Shown here piece by piece: positions 1 through 8,747 of a stretch of DNA of 64,000 nucleotides. This DNA comes from Chitinophaga rupis (GTDB lineage: Bacteria > Bacteroidota > Bacteroidia > Chitinophagales > Chitinophagaceae), in NCBI RefSeq assembly GCF_900109685.1, contig NZ_FOBB01000011.1, forward strand, positions 131,612 to 195,611, given 5' to 3'. Below the pieces are notes generated by a model. It saw only the letters and a list, made by a program, of their open reading frames with translations, was not told where the DNA came from and ran no database searches. A program made the position numbers and the translations under genes. The stretch's first letter is position 1, and the number at the start of each line of letters is the position of its first letter.

Positions 1-95
1 GCAGAAAGCAGAAAGCAGAAAGCAGAAAGCAGAAAGCAGAAAGCAGAAAGCAGAAAGCAGAAAGCAGAAAGCAGAAAGCAGAAAGCAGAAAGCAG
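1..95. repeat. GCAGAAA heptamer minisatellite
   Basis: About 13.5 perfect tandem copies of GCAGAAA run from the window edge to 95, so the array may extend further left. It is followed by a second degenerate word at 105-137 (ACTGCAAACTGGCAACTGCC) and then by the tRNA gene. It may be one arm of the intergenic word elements seen elsewhere in the window, but its partner would lie outside. A heptamer read in frame repeats after seven codons, yet nothing suggests it is coding. Confidence 0.95.
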
Positions 96-143
96 TTTAA
101 GTTTACGGCAATTACTGCAAACTGGCAACTGCCAACTAAACCC

Positions 144-219
144 GGGGGATTAGCTCATCTGGTAGAGCGCAAGCATGGCATGTTTGAGGTGATCGGTTCG
201 AGTCCGATATCCTCCACCA
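144..219 (+). tRNA. tRNA-Ala (anticodon GGC)
   Basis: A 76-nt cloverleaf. The acceptor stem GGGGGAT pairs with ATCCTCC (one G-U), the D-arm is GCTC/GAGC, and the anticodon stem CAAGC/GTTTG carries the loop ATGGCAT, giving anticodon GGC and reading GCC codons. The T-loop is GGTTCGAGTCC. The 3' CCA is encoded at 217-219. An intrinsic terminator follows at 231. Confidence 0.95.
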
Positions 220-230
220 AAAGATTTAAA

Positions 231-256
231 GCCGTTACAATTGTAGCGGCTTTTCT
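231..256 (+). terminator. Intrinsic terminator of tRNA-Ala
   Basis: An eight-base-pair stem GCCGTTAC/GTAGCGGC (one G-U pair) is followed by TTTTCTATTT, 11 bases after the tRNA CCA end. The remaining gap, 257-506, shows no gene or recognisable RNA; it is AT-rich before the first coding region. Confidence 0.75.
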
Positions 257-506
257 ATTTCGTATAGGGCTGCCTGTGGCCTACTGTGCAGTAAAATCCG
301 CATGTGATACCCGGAGCCCCCTGCATGTACCCCGAAATTCATTGAACTTATTCCCTTGATTGTGCGTTACATATAACCGGGAAGCCCCGCCCCTGGCAGG
401 AGTATAAAAAACATAACAGAAAAATATAATATTATTTGCGCATTCCTGCGTATTTTTACCCTGGTCCTAAAAAGGGCATTATTTGTGCTAATCCCATGTT
501 ACGCCT

Positions 507-1940
507 ATGGCTATGTCATTACTAACAAAGCAACATCACATTAAGCTACTGAATATGCTACTTATTGCAGCCATTGCCCTTTTATTTACAAACTGTAATA
601 ACGGCCAGGCACCCCAAAGCACACCCCATCCGCAAGTGGCTCCAGCTCCGGCGCCGGCCCCGCAGGGAAAAACGTATACCCTTACGCCGGATGGGAACGG
701 GCGGTTAAATGTGAATGACATTAACAGATATTATAAACCAGGGGATGTGCTCATTTTAAAAGGCAATTTTTCCGCCATTTATTTTACCAACCTGAATGGT
801 TCTGCTTCCGCTCCCATTACCATCAAAAACCCGCCCGGCGCCGTTACCACCATTGGTAACCCTAACTGGAACGGGGGTTCCTGGGCAGAGGCGTTCAGCT
901 TTACCAACTGCCATTACCTGAAAATTGGCAGCGATAAAAATAAGGCGAACTTTCTTATCAAAGGCTCTACACAGGCAGGCAGGCCTGCTTATTTTGACCT
1001 GATATTACGGGGGCATACGGACAATATTGAAATCCGCAACCTGACTATTACGAATGGTGGTACCGGCATTTGGGCCAAAACAGACCCGGTAAGGGCAGAC
1101 CGTAGCACCTGGCACCCCAATTCGCAAATGGAGAACCTCTCTATACACGATGTAGAGATCAGCGGTACACATAATGAGGCGATGTACATTGGCCATACCG
1201 CTACCTACTGGGACTTAACGGCCGGCCTTTCCTTTTATGATCCGCCTTCCAAGTTTAAACCGGGGCATGATTATGTGCAGCCTATTAAATGGCACAACGT
1301 AAAAATTTATAACAATTACGTGCATGATATTGGGGCAGATGGGATCCAAACCTCTGCCATTGACCAGCTGGAAATATATAACAACGAAGTAACCAATTGG
1401 GCTTTGCAGCACAACTCCGCCCACAACGGCGGCATTTTACTGGGCGGCCGCACTACCAATACCAATACGCATGATAACTATGTGCATAATGGCTGGGGCG
1501 AGCTGCTGCAGTTTTATGGCTCCGGCGAGAACGGCGCCAAACATGTTATACGCAATAACCTGTTCCGCGATAATATGGAAGGGAATGACGGGGTAAGCAT
1601 ACGTGGTACCGACAATGCTATTGTAATCATCTCCAACAACACCATTGCCCGAACCGGCGGTAACAGCATACGCCTGAGCGGCTATCGGGGTATGAAGGGT
1701 ACGCAAATTGCCAACAACAATGCCCTTATACAACCCCGCACCGGCGGCACGCCGCTATACCCCAACGCTTATATATATACGGAAGGCGGAGCTGTTGTTG
1801 AAGAAGGTACCGGCAGTAATGCAAATGCAAAATTTGCTACGGTAGCAGCAGCGGATGTAGACAAAGAAAATTTTTACCTGCCTAACAGCAGCTCCCCGGT
1901 AGCAGATTGCGGTTACCGGAAAAAAGGAAAAACAGAATAA
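507..1940 (+). CDS. Right-handed parallel beta-helix lipoprotein
   Basis: A 477-residue predicted lipoprotein. A hydrophobic signal segment (about residues 13-29) ends in LLFTNC, so Cys30 is the likely lipidation site; Asn at -1 fits the loose lipobox of Bacteroidota. A Pro/Ala-rich linker (about residues 35-52) follows. The rest is rich in Asn, Gly and aromatic residues with repeating rungs such as YNNYVHDIGADGIQTSAI and RNNLFRDNMEGNDGVSIRG, typical of parallel beta-helix proteins (pectate-lyase-like fold). A glycan-binding or glycan-cleaving role is plausible, but no catalytic set was identified. The next gene is a close paralogue, so this is a tandem duplication. Start ATG507 keeps the full signal peptide; ATG513 is an alternative. 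Confidence 0.8.
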   Translation: MAMSLLTKQHHIKLLNMLLIAAIALLFTNCNNGQAPQSTPHPQVAPAPAPAPQGKTYTLTPDGNGRLNVNDINRYYKPGDVLILKGNFSAIYFTNLNGSASAPITIKNPPGAVTTIGNPNWNGGSWAEAFSFTNCHYLKIGSDKNKANFLIKGSTQAGRPAYFDLILRGHTDNIEIRNLTITNGGTGIWAKTDPVRADRSTWHPNSQMENLSIHDVEISGTHNEAMYIGHTATYWDLTAGLSFYDPPSKFKPGHDYVQPIKWHNVKIYNNYVHDIGADGIQTSAIDQLEIYNNEVTNWALQHNSAHNGGILLGGRTTNTNTHDNYVHNGWGELLQFYGSGENGAKHVIRNNLFRDNMEGNDGVSIRGTDNAIVIISNNTIARTGGNSIRLSGYRGMKGTQIANNNALIQPRTGGTPLYPNAYIYTEGGAVVEEGTGSNANAKFATVAAADVDKENFYLPNSSSPVADCGYRKKGKTE

Positions 1941-2321
1941 ACGCAGCTGCAATTTTTCTGTCAGAAAAAATTTCTCAAAAAATTTTTCATATTATAATTT
2001 TTATAAATTATTATAAAAGTATATCTACTACTTTCTAGCATTCCTTTTTTTACAAACTCATTTACCACGTTCATTGGATAAGCACAACCAGCCTGTTTTA
2101 GCACGGTTACGCCTATGTGAAAAATGAAAGGATATAATAATGTGATTTTTCTTCCGTTTTTTTGCTGTCGTTAAAATTTATTGGGGGCACTTTTACACTT
2201 ATTCTAACTGCATTTCCAATTTAAAAAACCATATCATATCATGTGTACATGATCAGGCATTGCTATGCATGCACCAACCGAATTTGCTTTTGATCTATAA
2301 AACCATAACAAAAGAAAAACC
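1941..2321. other. Gene-free AT-rich spacer
   Basis: A 381-bp gap between the two beta-helix genes. The first half is extremely AT-rich (around 1970-2035). I see no gene, no convincing hairpin terminator and no word-type inverted repeat here, although the next gap downstream does contain one. The promoter of the second paralogue is presumably here but is not resolved. Confidence 0.6.
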
Positions 2322-3731
2322 ATGAACGTATCCAAACACCAACAAGCATTAAAGCTTTTTGCAACTATTGCTGCCGCCGCATCCCTGGCTATTACCGGTT
2401 GTAAAAAAGACGAGGTCGAGAAAATGAACCCTACAGAGGCAACTGCCGTCACAGAGACCACTGCACGCCAATTTACTCTGACGGCCGACGCCTACGGGCA
2501 TTTAACCATCAACAACAGTAACAATTATTACAAGCCGGGCGATGTAATTAATCTGAAAGGCACTTTCAAGGCTGTGTACATTATGAACCTGACCGGTTCT
2601 GCCACTGCGCCCATTACCATCAAGAACCCTACCGGTACTGTTACCACTATTGGTAACCCTAGCTGGGCAGGCGGTTCTTATGCAGAGGCAATCCAGTTCT
2701 CCAACTGCCACTACATTAAATTTGGCGGTGAAACTTCTAAAACACAATTCCTGATCAAAGGCTCTACACAGGGCACTGCACGGGAGGCGTACTTTGACAT
2801 TACACTCAGAGCCCATACCGACAACTTTGAGATCCGCAACATCACCATTACCAATGGTGGTACCGGCATCTGGGCTAAAACAGACCCGGTAAAGAATGAT
2901 GCCAGCACCTGGTATCCGAATTCGCAGATGAAAAACCTGTCTATCCACAACACAGAGATCAGCGGCACATTCAATGAGGCTATGTACATTGGCCATACCG
3001 CTACCTACTGGGATCTGACATCTGGTTTATCTTACTATGGCTCTCCCTCCAGCTTTACGAGCGGCGACCAATACGTACAGCCCATTAAGTGGTACAATGT
3101 GAAAATCTATAACAACTACGTGCATGATGGTGGTGCAGATGGCATCCAGACCTCTGCCATTGACCATCTGGAAATATATGGCAATGAAGTGAAGAACTGG
3201 GCCTTACAGCACAATCCTTCTCATGAAGGCGGTATCTTAATTGGCGGACGTACCACCAATACCAATACCCACGATAACTATGTGCATGATGGCTGGGGTG
3301 AGCTGCTGCAGTTCTATGGCTCCGGTGAGAATGGCGCTACGCATGTTATTCACAACAACCTGTTCCGCGATAACCAGGCCGGCCATGACGGTGTAAGCCT
3401 GCGCGGTATCCAGAATGCAGTGATCACTATTTCCAACAACACCATTGCCAGAACCGGCGGTAACAGCATACGCATTAATGGTTATAACAACCAGATGATC
3501 AAACCGCAGATCATTAATGCCAATGCGCTGATACAGCCAAGAATGGCCGGTGGCGGTATTTATCCCAATGCCTACATCTATACAGAAGGCGGTGGTACTT
3601 ATAAAGAAGGTACCGGCACTTTGGCTAACGTTAAAATTGCTACGGTAACTGCTGCGCTGGTAGATATCACTAATTACTACCTGCCGAAAGCCGGTTCCCC
3701 ACTGGGTGTTGCAGGTTACAGGAAGTTATAG
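2322..3731 (+). CDS. Right-handed parallel beta-helix lipoprotein (paralogue)
   Basis: A 469-residue lipoprotein closely related along its length to the product of 507-1940. The signal peptide ends in the classical lipobox ITGC (Cys27) and is followed directly by KKDE, which resembles the acidic lipoprotein export signal that sends Bacteroidota lipoproteins to the cell surface. The Pro/Ala linker of the paralogue is absent. The beta-helix rungs are conserved (YNNYVHDGGADGIQTSAI, HNNLFRDNQAGHDGVSLRG). The lipobox and export signal differ from the first copy, so the two may sit on different sides of the outer membrane. Substrate unknown. Confidence 0.8.
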   Translation: MNVSKHQQALKLFATIAAAASLAITGCKKDEVEKMNPTEATAVTETTARQFTLTADAYGHLTINNSNNYYKPGDVINLKGTFKAVYIMNLTGSATAPITIKNPTGTVTTIGNPSWAGGSYAEAIQFSNCHYIKFGGETSKTQFLIKGSTQGTAREAYFDITLRAHTDNFEIRNITITNGGTGIWAKTDPVKNDASTWYPNSQMKNLSIHNTEISGTFNEAMYIGHTATYWDLTSGLSYYGSPSSFTSGDQYVQPIKWYNVKIYNNYVHDGGADGIQTSAIDHLEIYGNEVKNWALQHNPSHEGGILIGGRTTNTNTHDNYVHDGWGELLQFYGSGENGATHVIHNNLFRDNQAGHDGVSLRGIQNAVITISNNTIARTGGNSIRINGYNNQMIKPQIINANALIQPRMAGGGIYPNAYIYTEGGGTYKEGTGTLANVKIATVTAALVDITNYYLPKAGSPLGVAGYRKL

Positions 3732-3734
3732 TAG

Positions 3735-4033
3735 ATAGCCGATGGTCCATAGACGATGGTCCATAGCTACAACGGTATGGTTGGTTCTGCTTATATAGAA
3801 TGGCTATTTGTCCGCGTGTTCTAGGAGGGCTTTGCTACACACCATAAATTAGTTCGTGGTTCATGGTTCATAATCTACAGCATGTAAGCGTAATATTGAT
3901 ACGCATCTATGCTATAGATCATGAGCGGTGGGCCATGAACTTTTTAATTATACCGGTATAGAATATTGCAGGATCATGAGCTATCTCATTCATGAACACG
4001 GCCATGGACCATCGTCTATGGACCATGGACTAT
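3735..4033. repeat. Word-type inverted repeat, CCATGG/GGTCCAT family (locus 1)
   Basis: Left arm 3735-3766 and right arm 4002-4033 are reverse complements at 29 of 32 positions. Each arm is built from the unit GATGGTCCATAGAC. A weaker nested pair lies inside: GTTCATGG near 3855 and CCATGAAC near 3930. The element fills the gap between two convergent genes, starting four bases after the beta-helix stop codon and ending nine bases before the stop codon of the siderophore-interacting gene. The same word recurs at 20735 and 55706. Confidence 0.9.
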
Positions 4034-4041
4034 TCCCCAAT

Positions 4042-4755
4042 TCACTTCCAGAATCCCTGTGCTTTTATTTGTGCGCTGCTGATGCCTAAGCTCTTCAGCC
4101 TCTGCCGCACCTGCACTACAGCGGGGATATAACCTGCTGTATAAAAAACAGTGTCGGGGGTAAAACGCTGTGCAGCGGCCCATTGCAGCAGTCCGTCTGC
4201 ATGGTTGCGGCCTGTTTTACTAACCGGTTCCAGGGCTTTAAAATCTGAGCAGCAGGCGCGAAAATTTTCGCGGTGCTGTTCATCCTCCAAGGCTATAGCG
4301 CCCCGGATGGATAAGGGGTTTTGTGCAAGCTGCTGCACCGCATAAAAATGCCCCAGGGCACTTTCATCCCCAAGGAATACTACATGTGCATTGGCAGTAG
4401 GTTTAGGCGGCGTAGGGCCTATACCTACATAGCTTACAATATCACCCGGCTGCAAAGCCTGCGCCCAACGCGCACCGGCGCCATTGTGGCTGGCATTGAT
4501 AATAAGGGTGCAGGTAGCAGTACCGGCATCCCAGCCCAGGGGGGTATAATCCCGGTACACGCCTTCAGCCACTGCAAGCTTAATATGTTGTGGGGTGGTC
4601 CATTTCTGCATATCCACACCCGGCAGGTGCAGGTCCGCTTCTATTACGGTAGCCGGTTCCCAGGCCCGAACTGCCAGCACAGTACCCGTTTTAGAAAGTG
4701 TTTGCGCTATCAGGGAGATAGCTTTCCGCTTGATCAATTGTATGGTGCTTTCCAT
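4042..4755 (-). CDS. Siderophore-interacting protein (FAD-dependent ferric-siderophore reductase family)
   Basis: A 237-residue cytoplasmic flavoprotein of the SIP family, which releases iron by reducing ferric siderophores with NAD(P)H. The FAD-binding motif appears as YRDYTPLGWD near residue 70, close to the family RxYT pattern, and the NAD(P)-binding half begins with VVFLGDESALGHF near residue 127, matching the conserved GDESALP signature. The last residues GFWK are typical of the family (GYWR-like). Length matches the family. The AraC-type gene immediately upstream on the same strand (gap 85 bp) is a likely regulator. Confidence 0.85.
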   Translation of the reverse strand: MESTIQLIKRKAISLIAQTLSKTGTVLAVRAWEPATVIEADLHLPGVDMQKWTTPQHIKLAVAEGVYRDYTPLGWDAGTATCTLIINASHNGAGARWAQALQPGDIVSYVGIGPTPPKPTANAHVVFLGDESALGHFYAVQQLAQNPLSIRGAIALEDEQHRENFRACCSDFKALEPVSKTGRNHADGLLQWAAAQRFTPDTVFYTAGYIPAVVQVRQRLKSLGISSAQIKAQGFWK

Positions 4756-4840
4756 AAGTCACTAATGGTTTGTTCAAATGATATGCAAAGCAACAAATCA
4801 TATAGCGGACAGCAAGAGACGATACATGGCAAAGATTGGA

Positions 4841-5707
4841 CTATTCGCGGTGGTTTTTGCGGTACTCGCCCGGGGTAAGGTCTACTACCTTTTTGAATAA
4901 ACGGGAAAAGTAGGTGGGATCATCGTACCCCAGTTCATAGGCTACCTCCTTAATGCTTAACTGGCTGTAATACAGCAGGCGCCGGGCTTCCATCATAGTT
5001 TCCTGCTGGATCCAGTAGCTAACGGGAAAGCCTGTATGGATCTTTACGGTCTCATTCAGGTAAGAGAGGGACAGGTTTAGCCTAGCGGCATAATCTGCCG
5101 GGCTTTTCATGGTTTTATAATGAGCAGCCAGCAGTTGCCGGAAAGTGCTGGTTATGGCGGCGCCACGCTGGACCTGTTTATCGCTTCCCATGTATTCCTT
5201 AAATACCCCGGCCACCATACCGGTAAACGCAGTTACCAGGGAATGGATCACCGGCTTGTAATACGGAACAGTATCCGCTGCTTCAAACTGTCGGGATAAC
5301 ACATTGCACATGCCCTCCATTGATGCAAACTGGCCGGGGGTAAGCGGTACCGGCCCTATATGTGCAACCTCATTCAACAGGGACTGAAAAGGCTCTCCTA
5401 CCAGCAGGCTGTCGGCTGCCATAAACCAAACCCCAGCATCGTCTGATGAAGTCAGGTATTGGTGTACCTGCCCGGGTAAAATAGACAGCAGCGCCGGCGC
5501 AGCTGCGTGGTGTAATTGGGTATCGATCCTCATACAGCAGGTGCCTTTAATGAACAGGATAAAAACATAGTGATCATCCCGGTGGGCGCCATAAGCCCGG
5601 GCATCCGCATAAGGTTTCGTTGAATCTATTGCGTGTATTTTCAGGCCAACGGGATTTTCCTTGTCCAGGCGGTGAATGGGTATCTCTGTTTTGCGGCGTA
5701 CAGGCAT
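4841..5707 (-). CDS. AraC-family transcriptional regulator
   Basis: A 288-residue regulator with an N-terminal cupin-like ligand domain (about residues 20-160) and a C-terminal double helix-turn-helix. The second HTH carries the family signature around IKEVAYELGYDDPTYFSRLF followed by TPGEYRK. The start ATG at 5707 is preferred over an in-frame TTG four codons upstream. It lies upstream of, and co-directional with, the siderophore-interacting gene, which suggests iron-uptake control. Between them, 4773-4785 and 4792-4804 are near direct repeats (TTCAAATGATATG and AACAAATCATATA, period 19), which could be an AraC site. Ligand unknown. Confidence 0.85.
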   Translation of the reverse strand: MPVRRKTEIPIHRLDKENPVGLKIHAIDSTKPYADARAYGAHRDDHYVFILFIKGTCCMRIDTQLHHAAAPALLSILPGQVHQYLTSSDDAGVWFMAADSLLVGEPFQSLLNEVAHIGPVPLTPGQFASMEGMCNVLSRQFEAADTVPYYKPVIHSLVTAFTGMVAGVFKEYMGSDKQVQRGAAITSTFRQLLAAHYKTMKSPADYAARLNLSLSYLNETVKIHTGFPVSYWIQQETMMEARRLLYYSQLSIKEVAYELGYDDPTYFSRLFKKVVDLTPGEYRKNHRE

Positions 5708-5955
5708 ATTGCAAAACAAGGGCTTTTTGGGGGAATTCTTATAACGGAACGGGAAAAATTGGTGGCGGGGAAGCTATAATGTACGCAGCAGGGTGGCTAT
5801 AGCACTATTTGAATAAGTAAGATTGGCATGAATATGGCAGAGCCGGTATAAGCATTACAAGTAGTATACAGCCCTGAAGTTGCCTATTTCAAGGGATTTG
5901 AGTATCATTACAGCAGGGCAGATGCTTTTACGAAATTTGCTTTAAACCCGTATAA

Positions 5956-7158
5956 ATGCAGAGTTTTAACACCACATTCCTCAATGGGCTACGGTTTATA
6001 CTGGCCCTATGGGTAGCTTTGGGACATTTTTACAAATATATAGGCGGACCGTCATTCATAAAGATCCCTGTTATTGGTAATATAATTATGACGAACGGCC
6101 CAGCTGTAGATGGCTTTATGGTGATCACCGGTTTTTTAATGATGTACCATTACATTAAAAGAGAACAGGAAGAACCACCTGCTGAAAAGGCCACCTTTGG
6201 GAAATTCTGGGTACGCCGCCTTTTCCGCTTATATCCTTTATATTTTGTAGCGTTAATAGTGGCGTATTACCTGTTTCACTACAACTTTGAAAGCGTATAT
6301 TTTAACTACCATTATTTTACGGGTAAAGATGCGCACTTTTCTACCACCTATAATCCGGCCACTTATCCCGGCATAACTGACCTGCTGTTACATTTAACCT
6401 TTTTACATGGTTTGCTGCCAGGCGCCAATACCAGTATATTAGGTCCGGCCTGGAGCCTTTCGCTGGAAATGCAATACTATGTATTGTTCCCTTTCCTGTA
6501 CTTATTATTCTTTAAAAGTGAGCGCATTATTAAGAACAGGATGGTGCAGTTTATTGTGCTGTCACTGCTGGCCGCATTAGCTGTGCAAAAGTTGCTGGGT
6601 ACCTGGGCCGGGCCGGGTAAATTAATGGACTTCCAGGCTCCTTCCCTGTTGCCTTATTCACTACATTATTTTTTACTGGGTATGTTACTGGCTGCCTATA
6701 ATTTTAAGCGGGTAAACCGGTTTCACCTGGCAGTTTGGGCATTGATCGTATTACCTTTCCTTGGGCCACTAACGGTGGTGACTATACTAAGTATTGTTAT
6801 TCTGCTTTTCTCCGACCAAATAAAAATGTATGCTCATCCGGCTATCAGCTTTGTGGTAGAGAAGATAAAACAGCTGTTATCCGGTAAGGTAGCCGCTTTT
6901 GGCGCAGATGTATCTTACTCCCTGTACCTGATACACATGATATTAATGCCGGGTATTATCCGCATGGTTATTACCTATTCACCATTGGGTAAAGTAGCCA
7001 ATGCGCTGCTGGCAGTTAGTGTTTTCCTGGTGGCTAATCTCATCATATCCTACCTGCTTTTCCTGTTCATAGAAAAGCCCTTCATTACCCTGGGCAAACG
7101 CTTTGTGAGCAAGCTTTTCGTGAAGGGGAATGTGGCGGTTTCCAAGGCAGCAGCATAG
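5956..7158 (+). CDS. Acyltransferase family 3 membrane protein (OafA/YrhL type)
   Basis: A 400-residue integral membrane protein with about ten predicted helices. It begins with LNGLRFILALWVALGHFY, which contains the conserved acyltransferase-3 His (residue 24), followed by FWVRRLFRLYPLYF near residue 87, the R-R-x-x-R-x-x-P pattern of the family. Such enzymes O-acetylate cell-surface sugars using acyl-CoA. No sugar-biosynthesis gene is adjacent, so the acceptor is unknown. The gene stands alone between two oppositely oriented genes. Confidence 0.87.
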   Translation: MQSFNTTFLNGLRFILALWVALGHFYKYIGGPSFIKIPVIGNIIMTNGPAVDGFMVITGFLMMYHYIKREQEEPPAEKATFGKFWVRRLFRLYPLYFVALIVAYYLFHYNFESVYFNYHYFTGKDAHFSTTYNPATYPGITDLLLHLTFLHGLLPGANTSILGPAWSLSLEMQYYVLFPFLYLLFFKSERIIKNRMVQFIVLSLLAALAVQKLLGTWAGPGKLMDFQAPSLLPYSLHYFLLGMLLAAYNFKRVNRFHLAVWALIVLPFLGPLTVVTILSIVILLFSDQIKMYAHPAISFVVEKIKQLLSGKVAAFGADVSYSLYLIHMILMPGIIRMVITYSPLGKVANALLAVSVFLVANLIISYLLFLFIEKPFITLGKRFVSKLFVKGNVAVSKAAA

Positions 7159-7194
7159 TTAATTACGAATTAGTCAATTACGAATTACGAATTG
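7159..7194. repeat. AATTACGAATT word array (single arm)
   Basis: Degenerate head-to-tail copies of AATTACGAATT begin directly after the acyltransferase stop codon. The word recurs at 29442, 29536, 54674 and 54901. No clear reverse-complement arm is visible on the far side of the terminator at 7205, so this locus appears half-formed or decayed. Confidence 0.8.
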
Positions 7195-7204
7195 AGCACT
7201 TCAT

Positions 7205-7241
7205 AAAAAAAGTCCTGCATTTAAAAATGCAGGACTTTTCT
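7205..7241. terminator. Bidirectional intrinsic terminator
   Basis: A nearly perfect stem AAAGTCCTGCATTT/AAATGCAGGACTTT with A-runs on the left and T-runs on the right can stop transcription from both convergent genes, the acyltransferase (ends 7158) and the T9SS cargo (ends 7279). Confidence 0.9.
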
Positions 7242-7278
7242 ATTTACAATAGCATTATCCAATTATATTTCGGTAGTT

Positions 7279-8484
7279 CTACAGCACAAATATCTTCCGG
7301 GCTGTTTTAGTAACATTGCTGCTGTTCAGCACCTGTACCACATACAAACCACCGGAAATGCCGCCACCATAGTTAATGGCGATCGTTTGGCGTTTTGAGC
7401 CTAATTTCACGGGTTTGCTGGCTACTACTTTTCCATCCATATCCACCAGCTGAACAATATAATCACCTTTATCCAGCGTGTTAAAAGCTACATTAAAGGT
7501 GTTACCCTGTACCGGTACGGGGTTCGGCCAAATGGAAATATCATCACCGTTGATATCCATTTTATCCGGCGAAACAGAAACAATATCCCTGGCATTATCC
7601 TGGAACAGCAGGTTAGCGCTGGCCAGGTCAGATGCGTTGTACACATCATTATGCTGGTTGGGTAAAGCCGTTGCCGTCATGGAAGCAATGTCGAACTGGT
7701 AATAACTTTTGCTGGCTGTAGAGCAGCCAAGCATGATCTGTCCGTCATCATTCACCGCAGCGCCATTGGTATAAAACCCGGCGGGCAGGCCCTGGATAGT
7801 ACCGGTGTAGGTAGCTTCCATTTTACTTACATCAATCTTAAACACCCTGTTGTAAATGTTAATGAGGTACAGGAAGCCATATTTATCCGCCACCAGATCC
7901 CCGCCCCAGCCGGTGCAGAATGCGTGAATGGAGTTGGTGCCATTTGCAGCAGCATCTTTCAGACTGCCCAGATCGCGGAAACGTACCTGCTGGCCCGTAG
8001 TGGCAAATACAAACAGGTGATCTGCATCGTTGGTAAGCGCATAACCATTACCATCCGCACCTATCACCATGCGGGTAATATTGTTCTCTTCCGGGTGGCT
8101 TACAAAGGGATCATTAAAGCTCAGGTCTGCCACTTTAACGGGCGTGCTGCCGGCAGTGTTCAGGTTCACAGCATACAGCTGGTTGGTTTGCATAGTAGCA
8201 AAGAACAGGCGGTGCGTGGCTTTATCAAATGCGCAGGCGGCAACGCGGCCTGCATTGGCATTCACTTTAGCCTGCAGGGCAGCTGCCGGTGCGGCAGGCG
8301 CTTTGCCCAGTTGGTTAATAGCGGAGCCGCTATTAATATCTATTACGCGCATTACATTCCAGTTCAGCCCACCTATGGAGTCGGCAGTAATGGCATATGC
8401 AGCACTTTTATGCTGCGCCTGCGCAGTAAAACATGTTAATAGACAACTAAAAAGAAAAAGTTTTAGTAGAGTTATGGGTTTCAT
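7279..8484 (-). CDS. Secreted beta-propeller-like protein with T9SS type A sorting domain
   Basis: A 401-residue secreted protein. A signal peptide (about residues 1-23, ending AQAQ) is followed by about 290 residues of repeated beta-strand units resembling a propeller (segments such as HRLFFATMQTNQLYAVNL and GFLYLINIYNRVFKIDV). The last 80 residues form a T9SS C-terminal domain: IWPNPV...NTFNV, then DKGDYIVQLVDMDGKVV, GGISGGLYVVQVL and a terminal KIFVL. It should cross the outer membrane through the PorX-regulated T9SS; porX itself lies at 22144. Function of the propeller part unknown. Confidence 0.85.
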   Translation of the reverse strand: MKPITLLKLFLFSCLLTCFTAQAQHKSAAYAITADSIGGLNWNVMRVIDINSGSAINQLGKAPAAPAAALQAKVNANAGRVAACAFDKATHRLFFATMQTNQLYAVNLNTAGSTPVKVADLSFNDPFVSHPEENNITRMVIGADGNGYALTNDADHLFVFATTGQQVRFRDLGSLKDAAANGTNSIHAFCTGWGGDLVADKYGFLYLINIYNRVFKIDVSKMEATYTGTIQGLPAGFYTNGAAVNDDGQIMLGCSTASKSYYQFDIASMTATALPNQHNDVYNASDLASANLLFQDNARDIVSVSPDKMDINGDDISIWPNPVPVQGNTFNVAFNTLDKGDYIVQLVDMDGKVVASKPVKLGSKRQTIAINYGGGISGGLYVVQVLNSSNVTKTARKIFVL

Positions 8485-8605
8485 ATAGGTCTGGTTTGGG
8501 TATAAAAAAGTTACGACAAATTTCGCTGTTTTTCGTATTCATTTATTTAAAATATCTCCAGGGATCAACTTTCTTTTTACCGTTTGGCTAACCGCTTGTT
8601 AACCA

Positions 8606-8699
8606 TACCGGAAAAGCCGCAGCACTACCGTAAAAGCTGCAGCGCAGCCCTGCGTCTTTCCTGTTTTCATCCCATTTTCCCGGCTTTTCATCCCATTTC
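8606..8699 (+). promoter_or_regulatory. Two sets of direct repeats, candidate LytTR operator
   Basis: Two 20-bp copies stand head to tail at 8606-8625 and 8626-8645 (both TACCG-AAAAGC-GCAGC-C, 16 of 20 identical). A second pair, TTTTCATCCCATTT, lies at 8664 and 8685 with a period of 21 bp. LytTR-domain regulators usually bind two direct repeats about two helical turns apart, and this region lies 49-142 bp before a kinase operon that includes a LytTR regulator, so autoregulation is plausible. The function is inferred; the repeats are seen directly. Confidence 0.5.
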
Positions 8700-8747
8700 A
8701 GGAAAGCACTTTGCAGAGATGACTATCATTGCTGAAAGTTTCTACCC

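Noticed and set aside
1..137. A CRISPR array
   Set aside because: The units are seven bases, perfect and without spacers, and there are no cas genes in the window.
3735..4033. A MITE or small transposable element
   Set aside because: The copies share arms but not internal sequence or flanking duplications, so fixed-end transposition is not supported by these three loci.
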